DNA of 64,000 nucleotides, taken from the NCBI GenBank assembly GCA_001592805.2, contig CP051139.1:2604001-2668000 (forward strand). Reading direction: 5' to 3'. The notes under the pieces were generated by a model that was not told the DNA's origin, did no database searches, and worked only from the letters and a program-made list of their open reading frames with translations. The position numbers and the translations under genes are program-made. Each line of letters begins with the position of its first letter. The first letter of the stretch is position 1. This document shows, in pieces, positions 33,713 to 45,019 of the stretch. This DNA is from Peltaster fructicola (lineage: Eukaryota; Ascomycota; Dothideomycetes).

Positions 33713-34221
33713 GATCAGTATGGCTCAGGTGAAGATCTGTTGCAATGACGATGTCCTGCATCCCAATTGCAGGTTCATCAAAGGGCCACGCATACCTGTT
33801 GCCAAAGCCATCTCCGGCGTATCTGCTCGTGCGCCAGCCTGGTCTGAGAGTTGTCAATCACACCCGGATAATGATGTTGACGGCCAAGGTTGTATACAAT
33901 TATTTGCGTAGTACCTGGCAAGTCGGATGGAGGGCAGGGTGGAAGTGCTGTTGTCTGCCAAGACCTAACCGTTAGTCTGCTTGTCCTCGCACCATGACGA
34001 TCAGGAGAGGCACGAGCTCGTCATGAAGGCGATTACAACGTACATATACAATGCGCACGATGCTGCGATGAACATATGCCGGATGAAACGCACGCGAGAT
34101 GTACTTTGCTGGCGACATACCTGTTGAGCAAAGGGTCTCGATATCGAGTATACGATGACTAAGCGATCCCGTGCCCGGCCTTCATCGTCTCTTGAACCAT
34201 AATCCTTCACCACCAGATATC
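33713..34221. other. Intergenic region, nothing recognised
   Basis: 509 bp upstream of the 609-residue gene and downstream of nup82. No gene seen. Confidence 0.5.
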
Positions 34222-36801
34222 CTAGTTCAGTCCACCAAGTCTACCCAGTCTTTCTGTCACTGCCTCAATCAGAGCAGTCTCCCGTTCCAGGAGGTGCATG
34301 ACTCGCCCAAGTGTCTGCTTCTTGTACTCATTTGTACTCGTAGTGTTGCGCCTAGGTTCGTCGTTCTTTTTGTTGTAGATCTGCTCGGCTTGTGATATGA
34401 GACTGTCGCTGACTTCGGTCGCGCTGTGTAGGCGGAGTGATAGCATTCCCTTGCCGACCGAATACTCCGTTGGGCTGTCCAATTCATGATCGTTCTCGGG
34501 CAGACGCACTATCGACATGGAATCGACGGGTGCGACGACCTCATTATCCCTGATCATCTCCTCCAAATGCCAGACCTCGTTGGCGAATGCATGCTCTTTA
34601 ACACTCAGCTCTTCTCCACCAAGACGGAGCATCTTTCGCCGCAGCTTCTCCAGACGCTCATTCATATTCGTAGCATTACTTTGAATTTTCATGATCCTCT
34701 GCTCAATGCGAGCATCTACAGTGAGATCCTCATCTTCGAGAGTGTCGTCCTCAGCCTCGACTTCGGTGAGAGACGTCACCTTCTGTGAGATCTCATCGAC
34801 CTTGCGCACTTGATCAGCAAGTTCCACGCACATACGCTCACATCGTCGGAAGGGGTCGGCTGCTGCAAGACCAAGTCGGTTTGTCTCGTGCGAGAGCACA
34901 CGATGCGCATCCGTGAGCATCTGTAATGTCTCCGGCTTTGATCGCACTGGCTGAGCAAGCTCAGATCTCACGACCGGGTTGGCACGCTTGCTCTGCATTG
35001 CTTTGTCCACCTCATTCGCGGAAAAGAATTCCGATGGTGGCTGGTAGCTTTCACGAGGCTGAGCTGCAGGCAGAGCCAATAGTTCATCCGGCTCATAGGG
35101 GTTTGCGGCTTCGTATGGTAGCTCCAGTGATGCCGCATGCGGGCCGGACGCCGTTGTGGTCAAGACGATACAGCCAAGATTCGCGTCCAGGACTGTGACA
35201 GCTGTGGTGGCATTGTCGAAGCCAGCGAGAGATGGTGCAGCGATGACCAGATCAACTGTAGTGCCAGCTGATTCCAAGAGCATCTTGAATCGAAAGTCGA
35301 CACCTGTCGCTCCTTGACCACTAAGTTCTTCCTCGAGTGCTGAAGTCCAAGACTTGAAGTCGAGATTGTACACGCCTTGAGATGTGGTGACCAAGAGCTC
35401 GTGGCGATCAAGCGGAGACTGTGTGAAGGTCAAGCTATCAACGACCGAGTCCTTGAGAAGTGCTGCTGTTTGGAAGAGAAGCAACTCGCTAGGCTCTGGC
35501 TCGTCATCAAGCGTGATAGCTCTGCTTCGTTTGGGAGGAAGCCACTGCGCTTCGACGCCATCAAGTTCGAGACAAACTTGGACATGACCGGATGCCCGTG
35601 CCAGACAGAGTATGCCTACGCTCAATCCTTGGCTTGGTAGCTCCTCAACCTGATCATCGTCGTATAGCTGAGCATCGTCTACGACGGGTGCGATGGCGAA
35701 AATGTCTGTAACGGCAGCGCCGATCTGCTCGGAACTCAATTGAAATGGTCCTTGCAGCTTTGCGATGGCACTGGTTCGTTCTGGTCGGGCATAAGTCTCG
35801 ACGAGATCATACTCGTGCTGCCCAGCAAGCAAGACAGGCTCCTGATTGTCCAGGTCGGCCAACCATGCAGATTGCAAGTCTGATGTCTGTCTTTCGCTCT
35901 CGGTAGCTTCTCTATCGGCAGCCAGAATCTGCGCTTTCGCAACGACACCAGTGCTGAGACTGGGTGAGGGTGCTACCGGGCAATCTGAACCGTGATGGCG
36001 GGAAGGACACGGTGCGTAGATGTCTCCTTCAACCATGGCGATCCACAGTGTCATGCTGGCCCAGCCATACTCATCGTCAAAGCCCTGACCTCCAAAGCAT
36101 GCTGCAGCAACCTCCATCTCCACATCATCAGGCGAGAACCCCCGGTTCGCGCCGAACTTGTTAGCACTGAAGTCTGAAGTTGTTGTGGTAGCATTGGCGA
36201 GCTTCTTCAGATCAACAGCAAGTCCTGTCCTATCGAAGGAGTGGCGGTTGTTGACGTCGAGCTCCCACATGCGAACACAAGCGTCGACTGTGACTGTGAC
36301 CAGACTCTGGAGGCCAGGAGTTGACAGAGGGTGCCATAGACAGCTGGCTATTGCTGATTGCTCGAGCACGTGCGATGTTGGTCCGATCTGGAACGACTTC
36401 AATCGTAGCAGCGAGTCTTCTCCTGATCGTAGGTGGCTTGGTGCTGGGAGCACACTGACATGACATGTGTGGCTTGTGACAATAGCGAGCAAGTTGCCGT
36501 CTGGTGATACACTGAGTTGTTGGATAGGTAAGTTGACTGGCGACTTGAGATTCCTCCAGCCACGACCAGGCACTTCAGATGCATCATCTTGAAAGCCAGC
36601 CTCTAGAAGACTGAGATCACCCCAACGAAGCTCTGTTCCGACAGCATAGAAGATTTCCGAGCCTCTTTGGGCAAGTCGTCTGCTGGACAAAGGTTCTGAT
36701 GTGGAAGTGCCTGCTTTGCCTGATGTTGGTCCACTAAGGAGGTCGAAACCAGCTGAGGGCCGTGCCAGCCATTCAGGCGTGTAAGAAATGACGTTCGGCA
36801 T
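34222..36801 (-). CDS. nup82: Nucleoporin Nup82 (Nup88 homologue)
   Basis: Cytoplasmic-face nuclear pore protein that anchors the mRNA export platform (with Nup159 and Nsp1 in yeast). Single exon, 859 residues. The first 500 residues form a beta-propeller with WD-like strands (PIQQLSVSPDGNLLAIVTS, ASCLWHPLSTPGLQSLVTV, DACVRMWELDVNNRHSFD). The C-terminal third is coiled coil (VDEISQKVTSLTEVEAEDD, MNERLEKLRRKMLRLGGEEL, VMHLLERETALIEAVTERLG). The order, lengths and the start MPNVISYTPEWLARPSAGFD match fungal Nup82. I use the ATG at 36801; the frame upstream opens only with TTG. Confidence 0.85.
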   Translation of the reverse strand: MPNVISYTPEWLARPSAGFDLLSGPTSGKAGTSTSEPLSSRRLAQRGSEIFYAVGTELRWGDLSLLEAGFQDDASEVPGRGWRNLKSPVNLPIQQLSVSPDGNLLAIVTSHTCHVSVLPAPSHLRSGEDSLLRLKSFQIGPTSHVLEQSAIASCLWHPLSTPGLQSLVTVTVDACVRMWELDVNNRHSFDRTGLAVDLKKLANATTTTSDFSANKFGANRGFSPDDVEMEVAAACFGGQGFDDEYGWASMTLWIAMVEGDIYAPCPSRHHGSDCPVAPSPSLSTGVVAKAQILAADREATESERQTSDLQSAWLADLDNQEPVLLAGQHEYDLVETYARPERTSAIAKLQGPFQLSSEQIGAAVTDIFAIAPVVDDAQLYDDDQVEELPSQGLSVGILCLARASGHVQVCLELDGVEAQWLPPKRSRAITLDDEPEPSELLLFQTAALLKDSVVDSLTFTQSPLDRHELLVTTSQGVYNLDFKSWTSALEEELSGQGATGVDFRFKMLLESAGTTVDLVIAAPSLAGFDNATTAVTVLDANLGCIVLTTTASGPHAASLELPYEAANPYEPDELLALPAAQPRESYQPPSEFFSANEVDKAMQSKRANPVVRSELAQPVRSKPETLQMLTDAHRVLSHETNRLGLAAADPFRRCERMCVELADQVRKVDEISQKVTSLTEVEAEDDTLEDEDLTVDARIEQRIMKIQSNATNMNERLEKLRRKMLRLGGEELSVKEHAFANEVWHLEEMIRDNEVVAPVDSMSIVRLPENDHELDSPTEYSVGKGMLSLRLHSATEVSDSLISQAEQIYNKKNDEPRRNTTSTNEYKKQTLGRVMHLLERETALIEAVTERLGRLGGLN

Positions 36802-37441
36802 GGTGAAATCCTCGTTATGGCGATATTGTACGAAGGTCGTCCTGCATCGTGCTGAGGGATCAGTCAAGTAGTGTTTGTTCTGTAATCGTCCAATTTTTTG
36901 TGAGGCGCGTGAAGTTCGTGTCGCTTGTCCTATGTCTCTATCAGGAATAGGCTGTTTTCAAACGTGGTATGTGCACAGGGATGGAGATTATCCACCATGC
37001 TGTTGCACATGCTTTATGAGTACGAAATGCAGATCAAGGATGTCGAGAAAAGCCTCGATGGTCTCAGGACGTCGCAAAGGTGGGCTCACTCAACCTTGAA
37101 GAATGTCGACAACCTGCACAGCAACACAGTTACGACGCAAGACACTTCATCTGGCTGCGAGGTCAGACGGAATGCCGCCTGCAGTGGTGGCAGATTCAAT
37201 GCACCTGACATTCAAGTACGGTGTCACATGCTGAGTCCACTTCACAAGTCACCACGGGTCGAGCTCCAGGCGTGACGAGCACTGGTACAACATATTGACC
37301 TCGTGGTTTGCCAACAATCTTCCCGACTTTTTACACTATGTGACAAGCCACGACCTGAGTGTCTGAGTAGTTCTTTTATCGTCAATGAAACGTTTACTCA
37401 TTTCAATTGGTGTTACAATGGTAGAGTCCTCCACCCGCAGC
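36802..37441. other. Intergenic region, nothing recognised
   Basis: 640 bp: nup82 promoter and 3' UTR of the phosphodiesterase gene. A plus-strand frame at 36925-37275 lacks any family signal. Confidence 0.5.
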
Positions 37442-39018
37442 TTACCATTGACGCTGACCAGTAAAGCCTGGAAGCATCTGTGTACGCTCTTGCTGTGCAC
37501 CCTGGAGCTCGTGAACCGGCAGGTTAAGTGCCTCAAGAACTGTTGGTGCGAATTGGGTGGTGAACACTTGCTGGGCGAACTTCCTGGCCTGGAGACGTGG
37601 GTTGCTGACGAAGGCAGCGACAATCCGGTCGTCACCACTGATTCCGCCGTGCTCAGCAATCTTCTTAGTTGAGGTAGTGTAGATTGTTCCAAGCTCTGGC
37701 TGGACGATGATATCTGGCACAGCTGGGTCCTTGGTTGGGTCGCCAAAGCCTGATGCAGTCAAGTTCTGGCCGTAGATGACAGCTCGAATCTTGCCCTGGG
37801 TACGGTGTGCGTTGAGACCATCTACCGCCTTTTGCAGGTCGGCCTGGTTGTGCAAGAAGATCAGGGCAATGTCATCGCTAGTCTGGAAGTCAACAGCGAC
37901 ACCGGTGGCGTTGGTGATGACAAGAGGATCAACTTTGTTGTAGAGGGAGCGCTTGATTGGAGCTTGGCCGTGCTTAGAAGCAACAGCAATCAGAGTTTCA
38001 TCGTACATTCCCTTGGCTTTGAGCTTGTTGATGATCAAACCAAGTGAGTTGTCGACAAAGGTGAGTGCGGTGATCAATTGCGGGCTGAAGGAAGAGGCCG
38101 AATCGTTCGCATAGCCGAAGGTCTTCTGTGCGACAGAGACAGCTTGGAAATTCCCACCAAATAGAGATGGAATCTTGCCACCAAGAGAGCCCTCGGAGTT
38201 GGCAGGAGTTTGACCGTCGAGCCATTCGAGCCAAGCATTGACATGGAAGGTGTCATACTCGATTATGGCGCTAAGGTTCTGTGTGCTGTATGCGTTGATC
38301 TCTGGAAAGTAACCAACGGTTAGACCCTTGCCACTTGGGCCACGGACGAGATCGTACGATGGGTGCTTGTCAGTGTAGGCGGTGACGAGGCCGTGGTTGA
38401 CAGCAACCTCGAAGAGAGTGTTGACACGAATACGGCTGTGTGGGTACAATGGTACACACTTGCCGTTGACCTTTGCTCTTGGGAGATTTGCTGGATTGAT
38501 GCCACCCGAGAAAACAGCGGAGCTGTTGTAGTCGATTGACTCGTCGTAGACGACTTCAGATTGAGTTAGGATGAGTGCTTTCGACAGAGGAGACGAAGCT
38601 TACTTTCGGCACCAGCAGAGGCGCATGCAGTGTCTTTTGGATCATAAAGACTGCGGTCCCAGACATCGTCGTACCATACGCCAGTGGTCTTTGGTGTAGC
38701 ACCAGTGTAGAAGGCGCAGGTACCTGGGAAGGAATCCGAAGGAGCACTGGTGTAGGCATTGGTGTACTCGTAGCCGGTCTTCAACAAGGCGCTTATGTTG
38801 CTGCTTGGCTTGTATGCCAGCCACTTCTCGACATCACTGGCGTGAAGACCATCGATGCTGAAGCTGACAACTCGCTTGAACGGGTTCTGGCGGCAGTCAT
38901 AGGCATTCTCGTCGTGAAAGCCTTGCCAAGAGGCATTACCCTGCCAGCCACCCCATTGAGGAAGAGCAGCAGCAGTGGCCGCAAGGGCAGATATGAGGGC
39001 TATCTTGGAGAATGACAT
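37442..39018 (-). CDS. Secreted type I phosphodiesterase / nucleotide pyrophosphatase
   Basis: Alkaline-phosphatase-superfamily enzyme (Pfam Phosphodiest) expected to cleave phosphodiester or pyrophosphate bonds of nucleotides outside the cell. Two exons, 39018-38604 and 38553-37442, give 508 residues. The signal peptide is SKIALISALAATAAALPQ. Metal and nucleophile sites are visible: SIDGLHASD with D56, the nucleophile loop SDSFPGT (S96 in the place of the usual Thr), TALTFVDNSLG, SKHGQAP and AEHGGISGDD. Several Asn-x-Ser/Thr sites fit a secreted glycoprotein. Upstream, three CACGTG boxes lie within 0.55 kb of the ATG, which suggests control by the phosphate regulator. Confidence 0.9.
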
Positions 39019-39137
39019 GATTGAGTTGTGAAGTGAAGAATGAGAGATCGAGTGGTCATTTTTCCAGCAGACGCAGCTGAAGACATACAATACCTGCCGT
39101 AAAACTCGTCCAGCCACCAAAATGCTGCAAGCCCTCG

Positions 39138-39541
39138 CACGTGGTCGTGCATACTGCAAGGACGTCGCGTATCGACAGAATCAAGCCTTTGTATAAAGCT
39201 TGAGTGCCAGGATCGACAATAGCATGCCCACCAAACAGGAGAAGTGTGTCGGAAGGTGAAGCTAGTAGCAGTCGTAGACGAAAACCTGGGGCTTCCACAG
39301 CACAGCGATTTACCACGTGGGCGTCTGCCGAGAAATCTCAGAACACCTCTTGATGACCTGCCACTTTGGTCATCGTGAAGCGGCCGAGAGAGCAAGCCAT
39401 CGCTGCCTTCCACTTGTGACATCCGTTGGACAAGCACAGTCGAGCCATCGTTGCAGCTGCGGCTGACTGTATTGAACTGTGGTTTCTGCCAAGAGTCGAT
39501 CCGGCAGATCCTGCCTCAAGTGCTGAGTTGCTCGTCACGTG
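39138..39541. promoter_or_regulatory. Three CACGTG boxes upstream of the phosphodiesterase
   Basis: CACGTG at 39138-39143 (followed by GT), 39314-39319 (followed by GG) and 39536-39541 (as CGTCACGTGCG). They lie 120, 296 and 518 bp upstream of the start codon. CACGTGGG/T is the known site of yeast Pho4, and CACGTG of Neurospora NUC-1. Presence is certain; function is inferred. Confidence 0.55.
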
Positions 39542-41383
39542 CGAGGATGGTTAGTGGTTAGACAGTGAGTCGTCGACGCACCAATGACATGGTCTTTTTC
39601 CGAAGCGATCTTCCAGTCCTCTTCATCATTATTTTGTCAAGCCGTCCACCAACATCAACGCCAACACTCGCTATCCGTCCTCCTAGACCCTCGAACCATC
39701 CCGCCGACGACACTCCTTGGCCAAGCTATAGATTCCATGCAGCCGCTCTTGACTATGGTATGTAGCCAAGAGAATGTTCATGCTGATCAAAGCGTCGGAA
39801 TACTCTTCTCTCAAGTCTCTCCTCGATATCTTCAGCACCCTCACTTCACGACTGACTGGTGGCTCCAATCCTGTATGTGGAATCCTCGTCGTTCCCATAT
39901 GTTTGAGCTGTCGGACTAGCTGGACAATGCCACTGGCCAGCCTGTAATCGACGTTGAACCTCAAGGTGTGCGACACGGCAAACAATCATGGCTACATGCA
40001 ATAATTTGACCACATGCACCAACTGCATTTGCACCTTTGTCCTGCAGTGGTCTTTCCAACAGCACCTGCCCAACGCAGTAGCACACGCTGTCCATTTCAT
40101 CGCCTCATATGCTATGCAATCTTCTCCTTATCGAAATGTATGTCATCCGTTTCGTGGCCACGGCTGGTTGTCAGCGTGAGCCGACTATGGGGTGTCACTG
40201 ACTAGAGAGCTAAGACATCAATGGATGGTCTCATGTTACGTCGAGGGCAACCACCTTCGAAGCCTGCTCAGACCCACTCGCATCATCTACGGACTGCTTC
40301 AGTCTCTCCACATAGGTAGGAGTGAGGCCATGGCGCCAGTCTGTCATGTTTGTTTCTAGCCTGGATGTACAATGGTTCTGCTTCGTCGATCCTGCCCTGG
40401 CATGTGCGGAGATTACTGAGACAGGTGATAGTGCTCAGCATCGACGTGTGATTTGCTCAAAGCACCTGGTCTCTCTCTAACAGCGCGTATATGTACATCT
40501 GCTCCGCTCCGTTCAGCTTGCCCCGGTTCTTGTGCAGGATCCTGAGTGGATAGTGATCGGCGTCGAGATATGTTCTGCTTCACAAATGCAGTATCATCAG
40601 GAATGTCTCGAACTTTCGTAGGTCGTTACTGTGATGTGTTCGAAGCAACGCTGACCAAGACAGACTACTGACTTGGCACTTTGTGGAGATAGCAACGGCT
40701 AGGCCTCGATCTATATAATCTCCGTAAGCCTCATGCTTGGCATCTACCTTGGCGTAACTACATCCACGTGCTGCTCCGCGCCTAACACATCGTTTCGACT
40801 AGCGACACAACACGGTCATTGACTAGCGATATGACATTGATTGTGCACATTCTCGAGCTGACGCCGTGATCTCGTCAGGAGGATCAAATGCTCCGAGTTT
40901 TGATGACTCGGTGCGTATATGATCTGACCTCTTGCTGATGCTCCCTATCGTGTACAGAAATCTAGGTTCGAAAACCGTTGATCTATGGACTGGAGCACAC
41001 AGAATCCACACAATCTAGAATTGCGACGTCCTCCCTGTGCTTGCAGATGCTTTCTCTGGCAGCCAGCCACAATACTACAGATGCACTAGTCAATCTGCTT
41101 ATGGTCTGGCATGACCGCCCTCCTACTCTCGCCTCACACATGAAGAAGTACACCGCCCTATCCAGGCACGCGGAGCGTCCGCCCTGTGAGCCACAGTTGG
41201 AGCCTTCTCGAAGTAGTCGAAACGAGCTAATAGTTTTCTGAGCATCTCAGCTTGGTACACCCAACATCAAGACGACAAGTCTCATCGCTGAGTCCGGGCA
41301 AAGTGTCGTAGCGCCCGACCAGTGGGTCACAGGCCATGCCTTCGAGCTCGTTGTGTCAGATGATGTCTCCCAGTAGACTGACA

Positions 41384-41391
41384 TATATATA
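41384..41391 (+). promoter_or_regulatory. TATA box
   Basis: TATATATA, 63 bp upstream of the ATG of the Ser/Thr-rich secreted protein. Such clear TATA elements are rare in this window and fit a strongly regulated gene. Confidence 0.6.
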
Positions 41392-41453
41392 CCTTCACGG
41401 CATCAAGAAGTGCTGATCACGATTTGAGCACCAATCTCAGCAGTCAACTCATC

Positions 41454-42596
41454 ATGTTCTTCTCGGCTTTGACGATCCTTTCAACACTTGCCCTTTCGGC
41501 AAATGCTGCTGCTGTCTCGTTGCCAGGTTCCACCCAGTGTCGAACACTTTACGGGCTCACCAAGACCAGCTCATTCTCGACTACCTGGTCAATTGGTTCC
41601 ACGCCGTGCGTCACCGTTTCGTCGATCACAGTCACGACCACAAAGACACCATCTGCCTCAACCTCGACTGTGACGACTACGCAGACATCTTCGTCCACAG
41701 CTCCCGTAAGCACATTAACAGCCACATCGACCGCATTTTCGACTCAGACGACCACTGTGACAACTACCACCACAGCTACGTCTGTCACTGCCGTTGACAG
41801 TACGTACACACCTACATACACGTCGTCGACCACCTCTGGCTTCATTCCAATCAGATCTTCGATTCCTGGCGCCAACAGCTATTCCGGATCTGGAGGACAA
41901 AGCCCCGTGCAGAAGAGAGAGACTTCTGAAGAGCAGGAGGTCGCAGCTCCGCTCGAACGACGTGCCACCAGTAGCTATCATGCCAACAAGGTCGAATGCA
42001 TCGTCTATACCGCAAGCAGTACTTGCTCTACCCAGAGGGTCACCTCAACGTCAACTGTCATGGCACCTGTTCCAACTACCACCACCACAACGACGACTAC
42101 AATCACCTCAGTCGCCTACCCATCGGCCACCACGACTGTCACAACTACCAACATCGTAACTACAACCACAACAGCGACAAGCACAACCACCACTGTCAGC
42201 ACAACCACGAATTTGGTCGCTGCTCCTACCCAAACCTTCTATCAGATCTGCGCCGAACTCAACTTTGCAGATACGTATCAGGGGCAGTGGATCAACAGTG
42301 TCTACAACAACGGCCAGCCATACAGCGATTACTACGGCAGCACCACTTCGTCGGCCTATGATTGCTGCGTCAATGCTTATATCCATAGCCGCGACAGCGA
42401 GCCTGTTGGAATCTGGAACTACAACCCACCCTCCAACTTCCGTGTTATTCAAAGTGAGAACTGCAACGCATATGTTCAGCGAGCTGCTGGATCTCAAGCG
42501 AACGGCAAGGGTGGCGCCATTTACAGCCAGCAGACTTCGCAGGGTGTCATTGGAAACGGTCCATATGGAGAGGTGACGGTAATGTACACTTCATAG
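41454..42596 (+). CDS. Secreted Ser/Thr-rich cell-surface protein
   Basis: 380 residues, single exon. A clear signal peptide (FFSALTILSTLALSANAAA) is followed by a Cys-containing start (TQCRTLYGLTKTSSFSTTW). Then come two long Thr/Ser runs (about residues 45-115 and 205-265) that should be heavily O-mannosylated, separated by a segment with a dibasic site (QKRETSEEQ) suited to Kex2 cleavage. The C-terminal 115 residues form a compact Cys-bearing domain: FYQICAELNFADTYQGQW, SAYDCCVNAYIHSRD, IQSENCNAYVQRAAGS. No GPI signal is obvious at the end (EVTVMYTS), so the protein may be released or held by the wall. Exact family unknown. Confidence 0.85.
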   Translation: MFFSALTILSTLALSANAAAVSLPGSTQCRTLYGLTKTSSFSTTWSIGSTPCVTVSSITVTTTKTPSASTSTVTTTQTSSSTAPVSTLTATSTAFSTQTTTVTTTTTATSVTAVDSTYTPTYTSSTTSGFIPIRSSIPGANSYSGSGGQSPVQKRETSEEQEVAAPLERRATSSYHANKVECIVYTASSTCSTQRVTSTSTVMAPVPTTTTTTTTTITSVAYPSATTTVTTTNIVTTTTTATSTTTTVSTTTNLVAAPTQTFYQICAELNFADTYQGQWINSVYNNGQPYSDYYGSTTSSAYDCCVNAYIHSRDSEPVGIWNYNPPSNFRVIQSENCNAYVQRAAGSQANGKGGAIYSQQTSQGVIGNGPYGEVTVMYTS

Positions 42597-43257
42597 GCAG
42601 ATACTGTAGTATTCAGTCTGTTTGTCTCTCATCGAGAGGTTTAGTTCGACGAAGCTCAACAAGATATGATGTCGACGATCTCTATTCGTGATCTGTGAAC
42701 GACGCATCAATGCAGCTCACTGTGACCTTGTCAAGGATGTCTTCATAGAGCGGACACTCGACACAAATGACATAAGTTACGGCGACAGACACATGTAGCG
42801 GAAGTCGAAGAGGCAGGACAAGCAATGAAAAACTTGATGGTCGATTGTGAAGATGAGTGGGAGACTGCATCAGAATTAGATGCTCCACAGAGTGTTGACT
42901 CGCCTTCATGTGAATCGAGGGTCGGGTGCCAAAAGCGACGTTGGCCACATCTACACTTGAAGTGTGACCATTACTCCATCGAGGCAAGATCTGCCGACTC
43001 GAGTCTTGGCAGGTACAGGAAGCATGGAAGGCATAAGTTGGCCTTACTGTCGTCTCCCTAGGGCGGCCCAGTAACATTCGTAGTCTCTGTGCCTTGTCGA
43101 CATCCAGCGGATATATGATCTCGCGCTGTGAGGAGTGCGAAGAGTGTCGCCTAGTATTCTCAGCCAGCATATGTCGCAGTCTTGTCCTGCAGTAGAGAGT
43201 ATGTGCCTTATGAGACGGCTTTCAGGCTTGTTCAGGCACACTCTGATGCTCATGTTG
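42597..43257. other. Convergent 3' region, nothing recognised
   Basis: 661 bp between the stops of the Ser/Thr-rich protein and the chromate transporter. Minus-strand frame 42682-43170 has no family signal. Confidence 0.5.
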
Positions 43258-45019
43258 CTACACAACATTGTGACCAGTTGCCGCGTACCACAGCAGACCC
43301 AGGACTGCTCCGAGAAGGATGGCGATAGCAGGAGTGACGTTAAACCACCTACTGCTGCAGAATGAGATGGTTGCTGTAACCACCCACCATGGCTCAAGCG
43401 CAAGACTGATCCCCTCGGTGCTCTGTGGAGTCAAGTAGCCAATCTCCCAGAGTCTGTACACGGCTGTGAAGACCAGACCCACAGCCGTTGCATTGATGCC
43501 ACGCAGGAAGCACACGACTGCAGGCATCGTCCTTAAGGTGCTCCAGATACCTTGGAAGCCCAGTGCCATTGCCAGACCAGGCACAAAGATACCTACCCAA
43601 CCCAACAAAGCTCCCAGTGCAATTGAATAGGCCGGTTGTGCTGACTTCATGGCCAGAGCGCACAGATACACTGCGAAGTTGAAGTTTGGTCCAGGGAACG
43701 CTTGGATGATGGCCAGACCGATCAAGAAATCTCTCGAAGAAACCCAACCAGGTCCAACCACATACTCGCGCAACAGAGGGATAACGACAGGGCCTCCGCC
43801 AAAGATGATTGTTCCCGCCAGATACATGTTAGCAAAAACGTCAAAAGGAAGTGTTCGATTCAGAACTCGGCCGCGAATGATCATGACGGCAGCGAATGAT
43901 ACTGTTGAGCTGTCAGGATATGGTTCCTCATCGTAACCAGGACACACTTGCCGAAGAAAGCGAAAATGATGATTAGCCCAGGCCACAGTGCTATCTCGTA
44001 AGACTTCGTGCTTGGTTCGTCACGGCCACTTATCACAGGCACTGATGGAGTTTCTGGAGTCCTGGTTCGTTGTGGCTCTCTAGCCGTAGCAGCAATGTCT
44101 TCCAGTGGTATGTTGTCGTCAGGTGCTGATTGTCGATGTTCCAGGGCTCTTCGTGCACGAATCTTACCGATATATCGACTGACCCATACGTCCCAGATCA
44201 TTGTAGCAGCTCCGCCAATCACAATCAGTACAGGGAAGTACCACAAACTTGAATAGCATAGTCCAGCACATGCACCAGCAATGACAAGGATCCTCGTCAA
44301 GTTGTCTGAGATCGACTTTGATGCAAGCTATGTGTTTCGCTCAGCATCATTGCGGAGAAGATTTGATGTCCATCATACCTGTACAGCAGCAAGTGCGACA
44401 ACACCGACTGTCGAAGCATTGAGTCCGGAAAGGAGAGCATACACAGGTCCAGGCAGAACCTCGTTGATCTGTGACACACCTACGGCTAGTGCTGTCATGC
44501 CTATAGCACCAGGAAGACTAGAAAGAGCTCAGCGGCCAGCAACACACAGCGCATGCGAGATATTACCTCCAGACTAGGAAGCAGGCCACAGCAGGTATCA
44601 AGCCGGCGTGTATGTAGCTTAGACAGAAGATCATTTTGGTGCTTCCAGGTCCTGGTAGTGCTTGACAGATCGAGAACAGCTCTTGATACTGCCGGGTATC
44701 TCAGTTGTTGCACGAGTAAGCCTCAGATACAGTGTCTTACTGTTTGCTCGCTGATCCATGCGGCATACTTCTTGCTGTCGACGAACCTTCTATGCAGGAT
44801 TTGGAAGTGTACTGGTGGGCCACCAAATGCTGTAAAGCCTAGGTCCCAAACGCGGGAGAGCACATCAGCAAGACGGAACCAGACATCCTCGACATTAGCC
44901 TTGGAGTTGTTGGCCTTGTCCCGTTGATAGTCTTGCAACACCGAGTGCACTGATGGCAGTGCATCATTGATGTGTCGAAGGATGTTCGACATGTGCGCTC
45001 GTACAGTGTTCGGCGCCAT
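43258..45019 (-). CDS. Chromate transporter (CHR family, two-domain)
   Basis: Polytopic membrane protein of the chromate ion transporter superfamily, which in bacteria and some fungi exports chromate or related oxyanions. Five exons: 45019-44741, 44688-44567, 44517-44379, 44327-43948 and 43909-43258, about 523 residues. The first CHR half shows GFTAFGGPPVHFQILHRRF, CQALPGPGSTKMIF and LPGAIGMTALAVGV. The second repeats it with YLAGTIIFGGGPVVIPLLRE and IIQAFPGPNFNFAVYL. A hydrophilic loop with a proline/acid stretch joins the halves. The last intron is uncertain: GTGTGT at 43947 with the acceptor at 43910, or GTGTCC at 43945 with the acceptor at 43902. Both keep the frame and differ by two residues. 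No other metal gene lies next to it. Confidence 0.88.

Larger units (their letters stand above)
39019..41453. other. Largest gene-free region (2.4 kb)
   Basis: Sits between two divergent secreted-protein genes and so holds both promoters. Besides the CACGTG boxes above there is another at 40765-40770, a short direct repeat (GACTAGCGA near 40797 and 40821) and a TATA element close to 41390. Frames up to 145 codons occur (39000-39437 minus, 39584-39919 plus) but show no family or splice support. Confidence 0.55.

Noticed and set aside
39000-39437. 145-codon minus-strand frame upstream of the phosphodiesterase
   Set aside because: It runs over the promoter and signal-peptide start of a real gene, is Arg/Ser/Cys-rich and has no family signal.
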